Origin: Ectobius pallidus
Lineage: Eukaryota; Arthropoda; Insecta; Blattodea; Ectobiidae
DNA: 64,000 bases
Direction of reading: 5' to 3'
Assembly: GCA_964059195.1 (NCBI GenBank)
Contig: CAXKWD010000004.1
Span: 117,569,938 to 117,633,937 of the forward strand
The number at the start of each line of letters is the position of its first letter. The first letter of the stretch is position 1. The translations under genes and the position numbers were made by a program. Positions 10,301 through 20,250 of this stretch are shown piece after piece. The notes beneath the pieces are model-generated. The model had not been told where the DNA came from. It worked only from the letters and a program-made list of their open reading frames with translations, and ran no database searches.

Positions 10301-11254
10301 AAAAAAATCCCTTTAGGTAGGCCTACAGGGCACAGGCTGAGGTAGATTTCATAGTGCTTTTTATGAATTTATTGGGGTAAGTGTAGAATAAAAACTGAAA
10401 TATTTTTTTTTATAAAAAGAGAGTTGTTATTTATTTAGTATTAATTGATATCTTTTATTATTTCATTTTTAATTTGGCCAAGGATTATTGTTCTAAAGAT
10501 ATTTAACTATTATTTTTAATATTTCAAACTTTATTTCATTGGTAATTTTAGCCTCAGTTGGTCCTCATAAATTCATTTCGGCATGCCTCTTTGCTGAGGT
10601 ATATTTTAAAGTGTTTTTGACTTTCAAAAATTCAAATCTCTCCTTATATGAGCGCTATTGAGAAACTCGTTGTTGATTTAGAGATTACTCATCAAGAGCT
10701 TTTCAACGATACCCCACAAACATGGTTTTAAAAATTTTTAATTTCCACCATCACCTCCACAACCATTGAATCATTGGTGTCTAATTTATGCATACTAAGT
10801 TTCCCTCTAAACACCATAGGGCCCTAAATATAATTTTTTCAAAATTTCAACCAGCTCCCACCTCCCCCAACCAGGAAAAATTGATTTTAGCCGGCTAAAA
10901 TCATGATTTTATCCGGCTAAAATTGAAAAAAACCGCTGGTCAGGTCTTTTTCAATTTTAGCCGGCTTTTTTACAACCCTGCTTATCCCACACCTCATGCT
11001 GAGGGAAACAGACTACCCATGAAGGAGTCCAGCTCCTTGTTGAGGCATCTTCTTCTCACTTTACATTACAGAGCGTGGTCGTCCTTCGGCTTCATGATGG
11101 CGCGTGGTTACCACAGCAAGCTGCTACGATTGTAAATGACAGTGTTTGGCGGGTTTCATACCTACTCCTCAAAATGCCCTCTGCTAACAGCTCCATTAAT
11201 AACAAAGCACCAATTTCACTTCCTCTACCCGTACCAAAGGTAATAAATGTTCGA

Positions 11255-11660
11255 AATCAAGGTTTTTAACATAAATACCAGTTTTGAATTCTACTCATCT
11301 AGTAATATTTTCAGGAACGTGTCCGTGTGGCTTGAGAACTAAACATCGCGTATAAATAAAACGTATTTGGATTAGATATCTTCTGGGGAGATTGACGACT
11401 TTTTCTTACTTTTATACGGTATCCTTATACTTTGAAGGGTAGTTATAAGCCAGCTACCGTTTGTACAAACTCAGGCTTTTAAGTATTTTATCTTTGGGTG
11501 AAGCTAGAGCAGACTTTCATTCTTCACGATTTTATCAAAAACGACTCTAACAGTTTTGTTTAAATTTTCCACACGAATTGCATAGACTCTAAAGAGCTAG
11601 AATTTTTATTTTTAAAAGTTTCCAATTAATTATCTGAAAGGTGTTTATAAACAACCATAT
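11255..11660 (+). repeat. Dispersed repeat DR2, copy 2 (inside hAT-A)
   Basis: Shares with 4590-5010 the ordered blocks AACGTGT/ACATGTTTC..GTGTG, GAGAAC, TATTTGGATTAGATATCTTC, GATTGACGAC, ACTTTTA and AAAACGACTCTAACAGTTTTG. With the 60.7-kb copy it also shares GAAGGGTAGTTATAAGC. More diverged than copy 1. Confidence 0.55.
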
Positions 11661-11959
11661 ACTTACTTGAAACATGAACGGTATAGGAGCTTGGATTCAT
11701 CCTAATAAAATAAAATATCATTAACGCAAAAATCTTATTTATAGGCACAAAAGTGAGGCATAGGGATCAGACTAGAAGTTAATTTATTTAATGATGTCAC
11801 CATATACCAAGACTACTGTGAACTGTGATGAAAGACCACTGACACATGTCACAACACTGAACCAACTTCGGAGATCGTCACCGATAGGACGCCATAGGAC
11901 GGCAACGCTGGATCACGACGTTTCATTCCTACAATGCATATTTTTTCATAGGCAATCAT

Positions 11960-12330
11960 ACGACATGTGACATGTATTGAAGTATTCAGTAACGAGCTAA
12001 AGTTTATGAGATAAATTTGCATTTTTCCGACCCTTGCAAGCATTTTAACTTATAAGATAAACAACAGTCATTGGTCGATATCCGAGGCATTGCTAAACAT
12101 TATTAGTCAATATGGAATCCGCATCGCATGAAAGGAATATTCTGAATAATCTGATTAGGAGATTAATAATTACGTTAAACATCGATAGATTTGCAGCGGA
12201 GAAGCAGGATCAAATTTATCTAATGAAACTCATAATCCCGAGTGTTATTTATTAAGAGTATTCCATTAATAAAATGTGTCAGATTTTATAAATAATAAGT
12301 ACATTCTTACCAGAATTGTTTAAAATAAAA
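11960..12330 (+). repeat. Dispersed repeat DR1, rearranged copy (inside hAT-A)
   Basis: ATTCAGTAACGAGCT, then TAAGATAAAC, then TTGGTCGATATCCGAGG, ATTGCTAAACATTATT and GTCAATAT match the copies at 29.4 and 51.5 kb. A second block, ATTTATCTAATGAAACTC, lies 3' of this, whereas in the other copies it lies 5'. Confidence 0.5.
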
Positions 12331-12754
12331 TCACCATTGTGCGCGCTGTCAGATCTCGACGTAGGCCTACTAAATGAAGAATAAAAAATTTTGCCAGATA
12401 CTAATTAATCTGACAATTATCTTATATAGCGAATATTTCAATTCAGAAAGAACTACTGCAGCTTGAAGAAAAGCAGCCATTCTATGATGATATCACCGAC
12501 ATGTTTGCAGCCTTAAAGACTACCGAAGGATTGATTTGGTATACAAGACTTAGGTGTGTTCGGTTATTAACACAAGCATGTGGCATTTTTTTTCTCTTCA
12601 CCTAATTTTCCGGCCACGAGCCGCCCCTGGACAAGTATAGCATATAAAACAAGGGAGAGAAGCAACTAATAGAAAGAAACTAAAATTAGATCTGCCTGTT
12701 ACACAAAAATTAAACAATTAACTTAATACTACACAGAATCGTTGAAATACTCAC

Positions 12755-13261
12755 TTAGTAATAGTATGCTTTAACCTGCTTCTTAAACGCTTTTAGTCTA
12801 GCAATATTCTTAATATCAGTAGGAAGTTTATTATAATATTTAGTCATCATATTAAGTATACCTTTTAAGCCATATCTTGAAGTTAAAACATTATGTGAGA
12901 CAAAATTGCTATGACCTCTTGTATTGTAATTATGTATATTACTCAATTGAGTTAGGTTAATATTACTATGGAGTAAATTGTTTGAAGTTAGGAATGCAAT
13001 TTATGAGCATTGATAATATTAGAGATACAACCAATGGGACAGTTTCTAAATATTGATATACCTCCTTTGTAGGAGTATTGTAATCTAAGTTATAAATAAT
13101 TTTTATAGACCTCTTTTGTAATATTTCAAGCTGGTGTAATTGACTATTATTACAGGATTGACAAGCTATATCCATATACTTGAATTGGGAATGTATAAGT
13201 CCATAATAGACATTTTTAGTAGAGATCTAGGTAACCCATTATTTCTCAATCTAGCGATAAC
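12755..13261 (-). pseudogene. LINE(-) ORF2 C-terminal remnant
   Basis: Minus-strand translation gives VIARLRNNG and LPRSLLKMSIMDLYIP, then, after a stop, LHQLEILQKRSIKIIYNL and TPTKEVYQYLE. A final block contains NYNTRGHSNFV and KYYNKLPTDIKNI. These match, in order, the post-RT region of the intact LINE at 15790-17055 (LQKKIAKIML, TPSREVFKKL, HTHNIRIA, YNKLPDGFKAL). At least one stop and one frameshift are present. The missing upstream part resumes across LINE(+) at 17221-17271. Confidence 0.8.
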
Positions 13262-14357
13262 ACCTATGACACCTCATGTCAAAATGTACAAAGTCTACGG
13301 AACAAAATTCTTGAACTAGAAGTATACCTTCATGATGACTTAAAGAACACAAACGTTTTATGTCTTACAGAACACTGGTTAGAGAAAGAAGAAATTAAGT
13401 CCTATAGTATTAATAATTTTAAGCTTTCTAGTTCTTTCGGTCGAGCTAAGCAAAAAGGTGGAGGTGCTGCAATATATGTGAAAGATGGTATAGAAAGTAT
13501 AGTAATAAATAGCACTGAATACCTTAATGAAGAAAAGCCATTTTGAACACGACGTCTCTCAAATTTCGTATCAAAATTATAAAATTAACATTGTATGTTT
13601 ATATAGATCTCCCATTGGTGATTCTGATATATTTCTAAAAAAAATTGAAACCCTTGTGAAACTCTTGCAAAAAAATGTACGAATACCTTTAGTTATATGC
13701 GGGGATTTCAATATAAATTTCTTAGCACGAGATAAAACTGTACCCCATTTCAATTTGCTCCTAAATCAATATAACCTAAAAAAAACTTATCAGCACGCCT
13801 ACTCCTATTACTCAAACTTCTCAAACATGTTTGGATCAAATAATAATAAATGATTTTTCATTTGAATACAATGTCGAGAACAAAAGCCTTGGAATATCTG
13901 ACCATAATGCTGTCCTCATACATATCACTATACCAAGCCTAAATGCGGGAAATAAAAAACAAAGAAGGCAAACAACTTGGAAACGAATTTATAACCAAGT
14001 GAACACAGAATACCTAAATTTTCTATTAAGCAAGGAAACCTGGTTAAATGTAATAGATGAAACTGATATTCATAAAAAACAACAAATTTTCTGGAAAGTT
14101 TTCAATATTACTTTAATGTGGCATTTCCTCTAACGAAAGTCGAGTATGCTAACATTAAATGCACTATGAAAAACTGGATAACACCAGGAATTATGGTCTC
14201 GTGTAAGAGAAAAAAAGCTCTTTATAACGTTTACAGATCCACATCTAGTGATGCTTTCAAAACTTACTACAAAACGTACACTAATATCCTAAAAAAAGTT
14301 ATAGCCAAAGCTAAACAGAATCACCATGATAATTATATTAATAAATCTGATAATATA

Positions 14358-15253
14358 GGGTCTTTCATTAAGCGCTTCCTATCTTTAAATTTAAATAAAA
14401 CAAAGTATGTGTGAGATATCGAATTTTTTTATTCGTTTGAAAGGCCTATCGATGCCATTATGTATGGAATATAACATCCTGCAAATGACCGCCGCGGCTT
14501 CGCTGGGTGGCGCGCATCCGAAATGTCCAATTTTCCATGACTCTGGCGCATAAATCAGGCTGAATTTGACCGATGGCATGGGTTATGTTGTCTTTGAGCG
14601 ACGCTGTGGTTTGTGGCTTATTCGCATAGACCTGCGACTTAAGAAAACCCCACAAGAAAAAGTCTGACGGGGTCAAATCACACGATCTCGGTGGCCAGTT
14701 CACATCACCTCCACGTGAGATGACCATGCCCTCAAATCGCTCGTGCAGAATGTCCAATGTGGCATGAGCTGTGTGGCATCTAGTGCCGTCCTGTTGAAAC
14801 CACATCTCGTTGGTGTCCATATCATCCAATTTAGGCCAAAAGAAGTTGGTAATCATCGACCTATAGCGCTCGCCGTTGACGGTGAAATAAATATGGACCG
14901 ATGAGGCCGCCAGCCCAAAATCCACACCAAACAGTGACTTTTTCGGGATGCATTGGACGTTCTTGGATCTCATGTGGACTGGTATCGTCCCAAATTCGAC
15001 AGTTTTGTTTGTTGACGTACCCATTCATCCAGAAATGGGCCTATTATGGCGACCGTAAAATGGGTGAAGTGCGCGGAACGTTGCTCGAAAAGAACATCCA
15101 TTTTGATAAAACAATTTTATCATTTGCACTTGTTGTTGAACGCTATATCCGTCCATGGTGATTTGGCAAAACAGACTGAATAAATGACAGCCAATTCGAC
15201 AGATGTAACTTCAACAGTATGACCGCTACCAACTGACAAAGTTCGGAAGTCCC
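14358..15253 (-). mobile_element. Mariner element of DD41D (rosa-like) type inside LINE(+)
   Basis: Starts GGGTCTTTCATTAAGCG at the left; the right end read inward is GGGACTTCCGAACTTTG. TA lies on each side (14356-14357 and 15254-15255). Excising the element plus one TA restores the LINE(+) frame exactly. At 896 bp it is shorter than a full mariner (about 1.3 kb), so the N-terminal part of the transposase is deleted. The TIRs are short and imperfect. Confidence 0.9.
14458..15024 (-). pseudogene. Mariner transposase, DD41D catalytic domain, truncated
   Basis: 188 open codons on the minus strand. FTVNGERYRSMITNFFWP precedes MWFQQDGTRCHTAHATLD with the second catalytic D, and VNWPPRSCDLTPSDFFLWG carries the third. 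I count 41 residues between the D of QQD and the D of PSD, giving DD41D. DD34D is canonical mariner and DD41D is the rosa-type subgroup. Upstream, in another frame, WMNGYVNKQNCRIWDD and VTVWCGFWAGGLIGP mark the region of the first catalytic D, so there is at least one frameshift. The paired-type DNA-binding domain is missing. The C terminus (SRGGHLQDVIF) is intact. Confidence 0.85.
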
Positions 15254-15789
15254 TATTGGAAGACCCGTTAAAACTAAAGCCCTTTGGGAGATAGTAAAAA
15301 AAGAAACTGGTCAAATAAAAAAACAAGATTATATAAAACTTATAGAATCAGGAAATGTCATAAAAACCCTCAAGTCATCGCCGATACTTTTAATGAATAC
15401 TTTGTCAATGTCATCGAGGATCTTAAGAGTAAATCTCTCCAGAATGTGACTTTAATTAGTATGTCTCAAACAAATTCAAATTCAAATCCAAATTCGATTT
15501 TTCTTAATCCAGTAACAAAAAATGAAATAACGAAGATAATTCTCAATTTAAAAAACAAATATTCGCAAGGCATAGATGAATACCAGACGTTGTCGTAAAA
15601 AACAGTTACTCTTATATTCTTGAACCGCTAATTGATATCTGCAACTGCTCACTATCGGTAGGAATATTTCCAGACTGTTTCAAAATAGCCAGAGTCCAAC
15701 CTATATTCAAAAAAGGAGATAAAAACAAAGTAGAAAACTATAGACCAATATCACTTCTATCCTCCTTTTCAAAAATTTTAGAAAAAGTC

Positions 15790-17055
15790 ATGTACAATAG
15801 GCTTATTTCCTTCCTAAATACCCATAAGATAATCTCCCCCTCACAATTTGGATTTCAAAAAAATAAGTCAATAAATGATGCACTTTTTGCTTTTATAAAT
15901 AAAATACTACAATCCTTAGATAAAAAAGAAGAAACATTAGGCATTTTTCTTGACCTGACAAAGGCTTTCGACGTTGTCAACCACAAAATTTTATGTAAAA
16001 AACTGGACAGGTATGGAATCAGAGGGGTTGCAAACAATTGGTTTATATCTTATTTGCAAAACAGAACACAAATTGTTCAAATTAAATCAGCTAAGTCATC
16101 TGCCATGCTTCTCAAAGATGGAGTTCCTCAAGGCAGTATTCTAGGGCCTCTGCTTTTTTTAATATACATAAATGATCTTCCTTCTGAATTACCTCATGCT
16201 CATACAATATTATTTGCAGACGACACTAACCTGGTTTTTAATGACGCTGACTCAACTACACTTCTAAAAAAAGTGGATTTGACAATTTCACACTTACAGT
16301 CATGGCTAAAAGATAACAAACTCCACCTCAATGTAAAAAAAAAAAAAACAATACTAATGCGATTCCACCAAAAGAAACTTGACAACCCTTTTGCTATTCA
16401 TGTTAACGGAACAACCCTTGAGGAAAGTATGAATACCAAATTTCTGGGAATTTGGTTTGAATCAAATCTTTCTTGGAATACGCATATAGACTACATAGCA
16501 AATAAACTGAGTAGACTTTACTTTGCCTTCCGTATTCTTGCTAGAGTAGTCTCTCTCGAAACTATTAAATCTGTATACTTTGGACTTATATACTCACAAA
16601 TTACTTATGGTATCTGTATCTGGGGTACATCATCAAAAATAACAACCATTTTCAAATTACAAAAGAAAATAGCAAAAATTATGTTGAAAGTGCCAGTCCG
16701 CACTCCTAGTAGAGAAGTTTTTAAAAAGTTGAAAATTTTACCAGTACCCAGTATCTATATTTTAGAAACTGTATGTTTCGTACATAAGATTAAAGAATCT
16801 TTCACAAAAAACTCAGAATATCATACTCATAATATCAGAATAGCTAATCATCTTCATCTAAATAAACATAGGCTCACAAAACGCCTAAATAGTATAACAT
16901 ATCAAGGAATAAATATTTATAATAAGTTACCCGATGGGTTTAAAGCTCTTTCTAACAATGCTTTTAAAAATAAAGTTAAAAAAATCCTGTTATTGTATCA
17001 ACCCTTTTCTGTCCATGAATTTCTTGATATACAGATGGTAGACTTACCAATTTAG
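15790..17055 (+). CDS. LINE(+) reverse transcriptase (ORF2 3' part, long open frame)
   Basis: 421 open codons. The RT motifs appear in order: NYRPISLLSSFSKILEK just upstream of the Met, then SQFGFQKNKS, LDLTKAFDVVNH (motif A, catalytic D), GVPQGSILGPLLFLIYINDL (motif B) and ILFADDTN (motif C, catalytic DD), followed by LHLNVKKKKT and KFLGIWF. The C-terminal block resembles the one at 538-1302. The Met is internal to the original ORF2. The absence of stops over 1.26 kb suggests this is the youngest LINE here. There is no RNase H domain. In life the protein would nick DNA and reverse-transcribe the element's RNA at the nick. Confidence 0.9.
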   Translation: MYNRLISFLNTHKIISPSQFGFQKNKSINDALFAFINKILQSLDKKEETLGIFLDLTKAFDVVNHKILCKKLDRYGIRGVANNWFISYLQNRTQIVQIKSAKSSAMLLKDGVPQGSILGPLLFLIYINDLPSELPHAHTILFADDTNLVFNDADSTTLLKKVDLTISHLQSWLKDNKLHLNVKKKKTILMRFHQKKLDNPFAIHVNGTTLEESMNTKFLGIWFESNLSWNTHIDYIANKLSRLYFAFRILARVVSLETIKSVYFGLIYSQITYGICIWGTSSKITTIFKLQKKIAKIMLKVPVRTPSREVFKKLKILPVPSIYILETVCFVHKIKESFTKNSEYHTHNIRIANHLHLNKHRLTKRLNSITYQGINIYNKLPDGFKALSNNAFKNKVKKILLLYQPFSVHEFLDIQMVDLPI

Positions 17056-17291
17056 TTATGCTTAATTATGCTTTTTGAAGGAGAGATTTCCTCTTAATCC
17101 TAATATAAGTATTTTATGTCTCAGTGTTAACAAGTTGTATCATATATTGTATTAGACTTAAGTGACGAAACCATGAATTTTGTAACAAGATTCTTCTGGT
17201 GGATAAATTGAAATGAAATGACTGATATTATCTTATTTCTAATTTTTTCAATATGATTCTTGGTACTGATAGATATTTCTTCTTTGTTTCA

Positions 17292-17366
17292 GACACATAT
17301 CGAGAAAATTGAGAGGAAAAATTGGTTGAACAGCGAGATAATCTACAACTCGCCTAAGCATTTTTC
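17292..17366 (+). CDS. Candidate internal exon (75 nt) of an unrecognised host gene
   Basis: TTCTTCTTTGTTTCAG immediately precedes 25 open codons (starting THIEKIERKNW, ending YNSPKHFS), and GTAAGT follows immediately at 17367. Acceptor and donor are both near-consensus. The exon length is a multiple of three, and phase 0 is the only frame compatible with the exon candidate at 4156-4233. The LINE(-) nest ends 13-14 bp upstream of the acceptor AG. Excising it rejoins TTAGTTGATATTTCTTCTTT, a normal branch-point and pyrimidine tract. The product is not recognised. It could be chance, but the combined splice-site quality is unusual in this window. Confidence 0.45.
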
Positions 17367-17371
17367 TGTAA

Positions 17372-17915
17372 GTTCAAATCAGTTATGTCAATATTGCCTA
17401 TTAGTGTTCGATTAACTGGTTAAGAATAAGACTGTTCTTACCCAGCTGTTTGTAGATGTTTTTCACTTTTGAATTTATATATGTTGAGGATCATTCCACA
17501 GAAAATTCAGGTTGATATGGCTGCACAGATAACAGCACTGAGATATGGAAAATATCTGCACTTTTTTAAGTTCTAGTCAAATCAATAACTGATTATACGC
17601 TTCATCTATAAAACAACCCCTGCTCAACACAGTTGTTCGTAGTATTTTATAATTGCGTTTAGCATGGTGTTAAACTTCAGTTTGATTTAATTTTACTTTG
17701 TTCAATCTCGTTATGGTCCTGTAACATTCATAAGAAATTATTATATTTCAAAATACAGTAAGTGTTCCACTGAAAGTTTTTTACGTGAAATAATTGTGGA
17801 ATTTGCTCTAGATATTTTTTTTTATGTAAGCTATACATTATACTCAATTAGCAGTTCATTCCGTTCTATTAAATTGATATTGAATTTTGCTATTGAATGA
17901 AGATGCTGTTTAGAA
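17372..17915. other. AT-rich DNA, nothing recognised
   Basis: Intron-like sequence downstream of the candidate exon. No TIRs, tRNA boxes or motif-bearing frames were seen. Confidence 0.4.
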
Positions 17916-17917
17916 TA

Positions 17918-18584
17918 CGAGGACTGTCCAGAAAGTAACAGACGTTTTGAAATAAAAAATAAATTAAGTGAAAAAAACAAATTTTATTACATACATTTTG
18001 AAGGTAGACTCTTAGGCTATTTTTCTACATAATCGTCATTCAAAGTAAGCCATTTATCATACCGTGGCACATGCTTTTCGATACCCTCTCTGTATAAATC
18101 CGCCGCCTGCGATTTCAACCACCAATTTCATGAAATTTGGGGGAAATGTTCAGAGTTCCGTAATCGTGAAACGACTATTTTCAAGGATTTTCTTGTTGAT
18201 TTATGCCACCAGTTTAGTCACAACACTAGGCCTACCACTGCGGTCCTCATCGTGAACATTGGTTCGGCCATTTTTAAAACCAATGCACCACTGCCTTACT
18301 CGGCTTTCACTCATTATTCCTTTGCCGTACACATCACAAATCTGGTGATAAATTTCAGTTGGTTTGTGATTTTTCGCCAACAAAACCTTATAACAGACCG
18401 CACTTCACAACTGGCGGGATTTTCAATTGCAGCGCTCATTTTTACACAGACGAAGTACGAAAGGCACGATGCTCACGCTAACACAGCTGGATGCGTACTA
18501 TCTGTAGGAACGCTCTGTTGCTAAAATGGCGGCGCCCACTGCCGGGCCAGGTCAAAACTTCTGTTACTTTTTGGACAGCCCTCG
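17918..18584 (-). mobile_element. Internally deleted mariner element
   Basis: TIRs CGAGGACTGTCCAGAAAGTA (left) and CGAGGGCTGTCCAAAAAGTA (right, read inward), extending through ACAGA.GTTTTGA. TA lies on each side (17916-17917, 18585-18586). At 667 bp it is half the length of a full element. The minus strand retains both ends of the transposase but not the catalytic core. Confidence 0.9.
18060..18445 (-). pseudogene. Mariner transposase remnants (N terminus joined to C terminus)
   Basis: From an ATG near 18443 the minus strand reads MSAAIENPASCEVRSVIRF. A 1-nt frameshift follows, then LAKNHKPTEIYHQICDVYG and SESRVRQWCIGFKNGR with NVHDEDRSGRPS, the helix-turn-helix region and linker of a mariner transposase. 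After about 60 codons it stops. Close to the left end, relics of the usual mariner C terminus appear in shifting frames (QRGYRKACATV, then a DDYVEK-like end at about 18028). The three catalytic aspartates were deleted. Confidence 0.8.
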
Positions 18585-18586
18585 TA

Positions 18587-19465
18587 CTTTCACCAATTTT
18601 TAATGTAACTGTTTTCTTTAACATATTTACAGTGAATTAACCAACTTACAGCACTAGTTCAGTACTTAATATTATGAACGATACTATCAGGGTCTTATTT
18701 TCTTGTAGAGGAGGGAAAATATTTTCATGTTACTTCAAAGTAAATCTGAATGATTTCAGAAAATGCACGAACGAAATAAATGTCTTGTGCTACTGAATAT
18801 AACTGTGGAATTATCCTTAAATATTTTTGTACAGATGTGATTCTTTTCAACTTCCTTAAGTATAGTTTGCCAAGTAGTTGAGATTACTTCGTTGTTTTGA
18901 GATAACATTTAATATTAAGTAGATTTTGATTATCTTTGTTGATGTATATTGCTTATTGAATGAACCGCAATAATTATTCTAAGAGGCTAGTAGTTTAGAT
19001 GCCAAATTCGGTGAAAGTCTTAGTTATTGACATAGAGGCACTAACTTACATGGGAACTTTTCCTTGTATATACATTATTAACGTTCTTCTGTGTATCAGT
19101 GTATTCCTTTAGTGCGGTGAAGGATAGAACCCTCTTGTAGTGCCCTTGTCTATGCCTTGTTGTTACTAATATACCCGTAGTGTATACAGTTATACTAGCA
19201 ACAATTGATTCTAAAAGTAACACTGAAGAATTACCGTGTCCCAAAACTTGCATTCTAACTAAGAGAGGAGGTACAGTACTTTGATTGTTGCTATTATTTT
19301 AGATGGTGGTAGCGAATTTAGTGAGCATAAGTGCTGATTATAATTTTTAAAGTTGTAAGAGAACCAAACATTTTATAACTTGTAAACTTCGTTGTGCTAT
19401 ATCCCTTATCGGACTAGGCCTACCATCCGACCGCTGCGTTATCTAGCTTAGGCAGATGACAGTAA
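18587..19465. other. AT-rich DNA, nothing recognised
   Basis: No coding, inverted-repeat or tRNA-like signal was seen beyond short chance frames. Confidence 0.4.
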
Positions 19466-19469
19466 TGGG

Positions 19470-19652
19470 GAGATACGGTGAGCATGCCTACACTTCTTTA
19501 TCAAGTAGCTCATCAATGGGAATCACAAGGCTGAGTGTACCTCGTTCTAGACCTCCAAACCTCAGACAAAACCGAGGAGGTAACGGGGATCGAACCTAGA
19601 TCTACGAATTCATAGTCAGAAACGTTAGCGACTAGACCACGCAAGTGGTCGT
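19470..19652 (-). mobile_element. tRNA-derived SINE
   Basis: On the minus strand TGGTCTAGTCGCTAACG (A box, 19625-19645) and GGTTCGATCCCCG (B box, about 19587-19599) have tRNA-like spacing. A body (CTCCTCGGTTTTGTCTGAGG...) leads to an undefined 3' end. It differs from the S1 and S2 heads, so it is a separate family. Confidence 0.6.
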
Positions 19653-20173
19653 AAAATACTGATTGTCGTAATCACTCTGTGCGACGGTATGTCCACGTCA
19701 ACTTGAATAGTATTTGCCCATGAATTGCCCACTAGTCAGTAGATGGTTAAAAACAACTTACATAGGCCTAAGCCTTTTATAGGTGTATTTTCAATTACAG
19801 CGGACATTGCGAGGATGAAATTTAAGTTAGTCATTATTAATAAGGTCACATAATTATTGTTAACAAAATAGTTACGGTACTTATGTTTGTTCAGTATCTT
19901 GCTGTACATTGAACTTTCATTTTCCAATCTTATCCGAAGGTCCATGTTATCCGAGATTTGTCATGTAGCAAGGTTGATAAAATTCAGTTATGTGTGTCAT
20001 TTTTTTAGATTGGCAATACCGTTAAGAAATTAAAACTCGACATCACTTTTTCAAGAAACATTGTGGTATTAAAATATGTTTAAGGAGAAATTATTATTAT
20101 TTCCTTAACGAGCTCGACCTGCCGCTGTTAAAATATCATGAACACTTTATTTTAGAAGTTAAAAACGACCGTG

Positions 20174-20174
<1 letters not shown>

Positions 20175-20221
<47 letters not shown>

Positions 20222-20250
20222 CTCATATATATATATGTATATATATGAGT
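20175..20250. repeat. (TA)n microsatellite with hairpin
   Basis: About 22 uninterrupted TA units, followed by TTACTCATATATATATGTATATATATGAGTAA, which is self-complementary. Confidence 0.9.

Larger units (their letters stand above)
7479..10980 (-). mobile_element. hAT-B: nested hAT element with tandem array and transposase relic
   Basis: A perfect 8-bp TSD, CTTATCCC, at 7471-7478 and 10981-10988. The TIRs start CAGGGTTGT at the left and, read inward, CAGGGTTGTAAAAAAGCCGG at the right. Subterminal regions on both sides are rich in the inverted motif AGCCGGCTAAAAT / ATTTTATCCGGCT. The 3.5-kb element contains a minus-strand transposase C terminus (10056-10300), an array of about 8 tandem units (7510-8780), a fold-back element (8800-9408) and a TA-target MITE (9447-10050). 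It is inserted into hAT-A, so it is younger than that element. Confidence 0.9.
7176..12629. mobile_element. hAT-A: non-autonomous hAT element in the 3' UTR of LINE(-)
   Basis: A perfect 8-bp TSD, GACAAGTA, at 7168-7175 and 12630-12637. Imperfect TIRs: the left end is CAGTGGCGGCT and the right end read inward is CAGGGGCGGCT, with weaker similarity continuing through GGTGAAG. An 8-bp duplication with CAG ends is diagnostic of the hAT superfamily. About 1.94 kb is its own sequence and the rest is the nested hAT-B. I found no transposase in the part that belongs to hAT-A. Its right half contains pieces of DR2 (11255-11660) and DR1 (11960-12330). Confidence 0.85.
13262..15789 (+). pseudogene. LINE(+) ORF2 5' part: AP endonuclease and linker, frameshifted
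   Basis: The APE-type endonuclease is recognisable from CQNVQSLRNKILELE (about 13277) and LCLTEHWL, through IVCLYRSPIGDSD and VICGDFNINF, to GISDHNAVLIHI (about 13885). These carry the E, DFN and SDH active-site boxes. The reading frame shifts near 13535, 13835 and 14120, and again near 15585 between the linker and the RT. The mariner insertion at 14358-15253 splits the linker. When it is removed with one TA, NKSDNI runs in frame into GRPVKTKALWEIVKK. No RNA-binding ORF1 is present because the 5' end is missing. Confidence 0.85.
13262..17220 (+). mobile_element. LINE(+), nearly complete ORF2 retrotransposon inserted in LINE(-)
   Basis: Contains AP-endonuclease, reverse transcriptase and C-terminal regions of a Jockey/CR1-type ORF2, a short 3' UTR of about 160 bp and a terminal TGAAATGAAATG. 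The 5' end is truncated near the start of the endonuclease domain. Removing 13262-17220 rejoins the LINE(-) frame exactly (IIS-VIARLRN), with AC on both sides (13260-13261, 17221-17222). This proves the insertion although the TSD is very short. A mariner interrupts it at 14358-15253. Confidence 0.9.
6877..17271 (-). mobile_element. LINE(-), 5'-truncated Jockey/CR1-like retrotransposon, split by two insertions
   Basis: The outermost layer of the nest. On the minus strand it starts at 17271 inside the RT region (TKNHIEKIRNKIIS), continues at 13261 (VIARLRNNGLPRSLL), and includes a C-terminal block (12755-12946, ending FKKQVKAYYY). It then has a 3' UTR with a roughly 120-bp segment present twice (12640-12760 and 7050-7150), a hairpin (6896-6929) and an (AAATA)n tail at about 6877-6892. 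It is flanked by GATATTT on both sides (6870-6876 and 17272-17278), a plausible TSD. The two interruptions are a hAT element at 7176-12629 and LINE(+) at 13262-17220. Confidence 0.8.

Noticed and set aside
14901..15161. Plus-strand 86-codon frame
   Set aside because: It is the antisense shadow of the mariner transposase relic.
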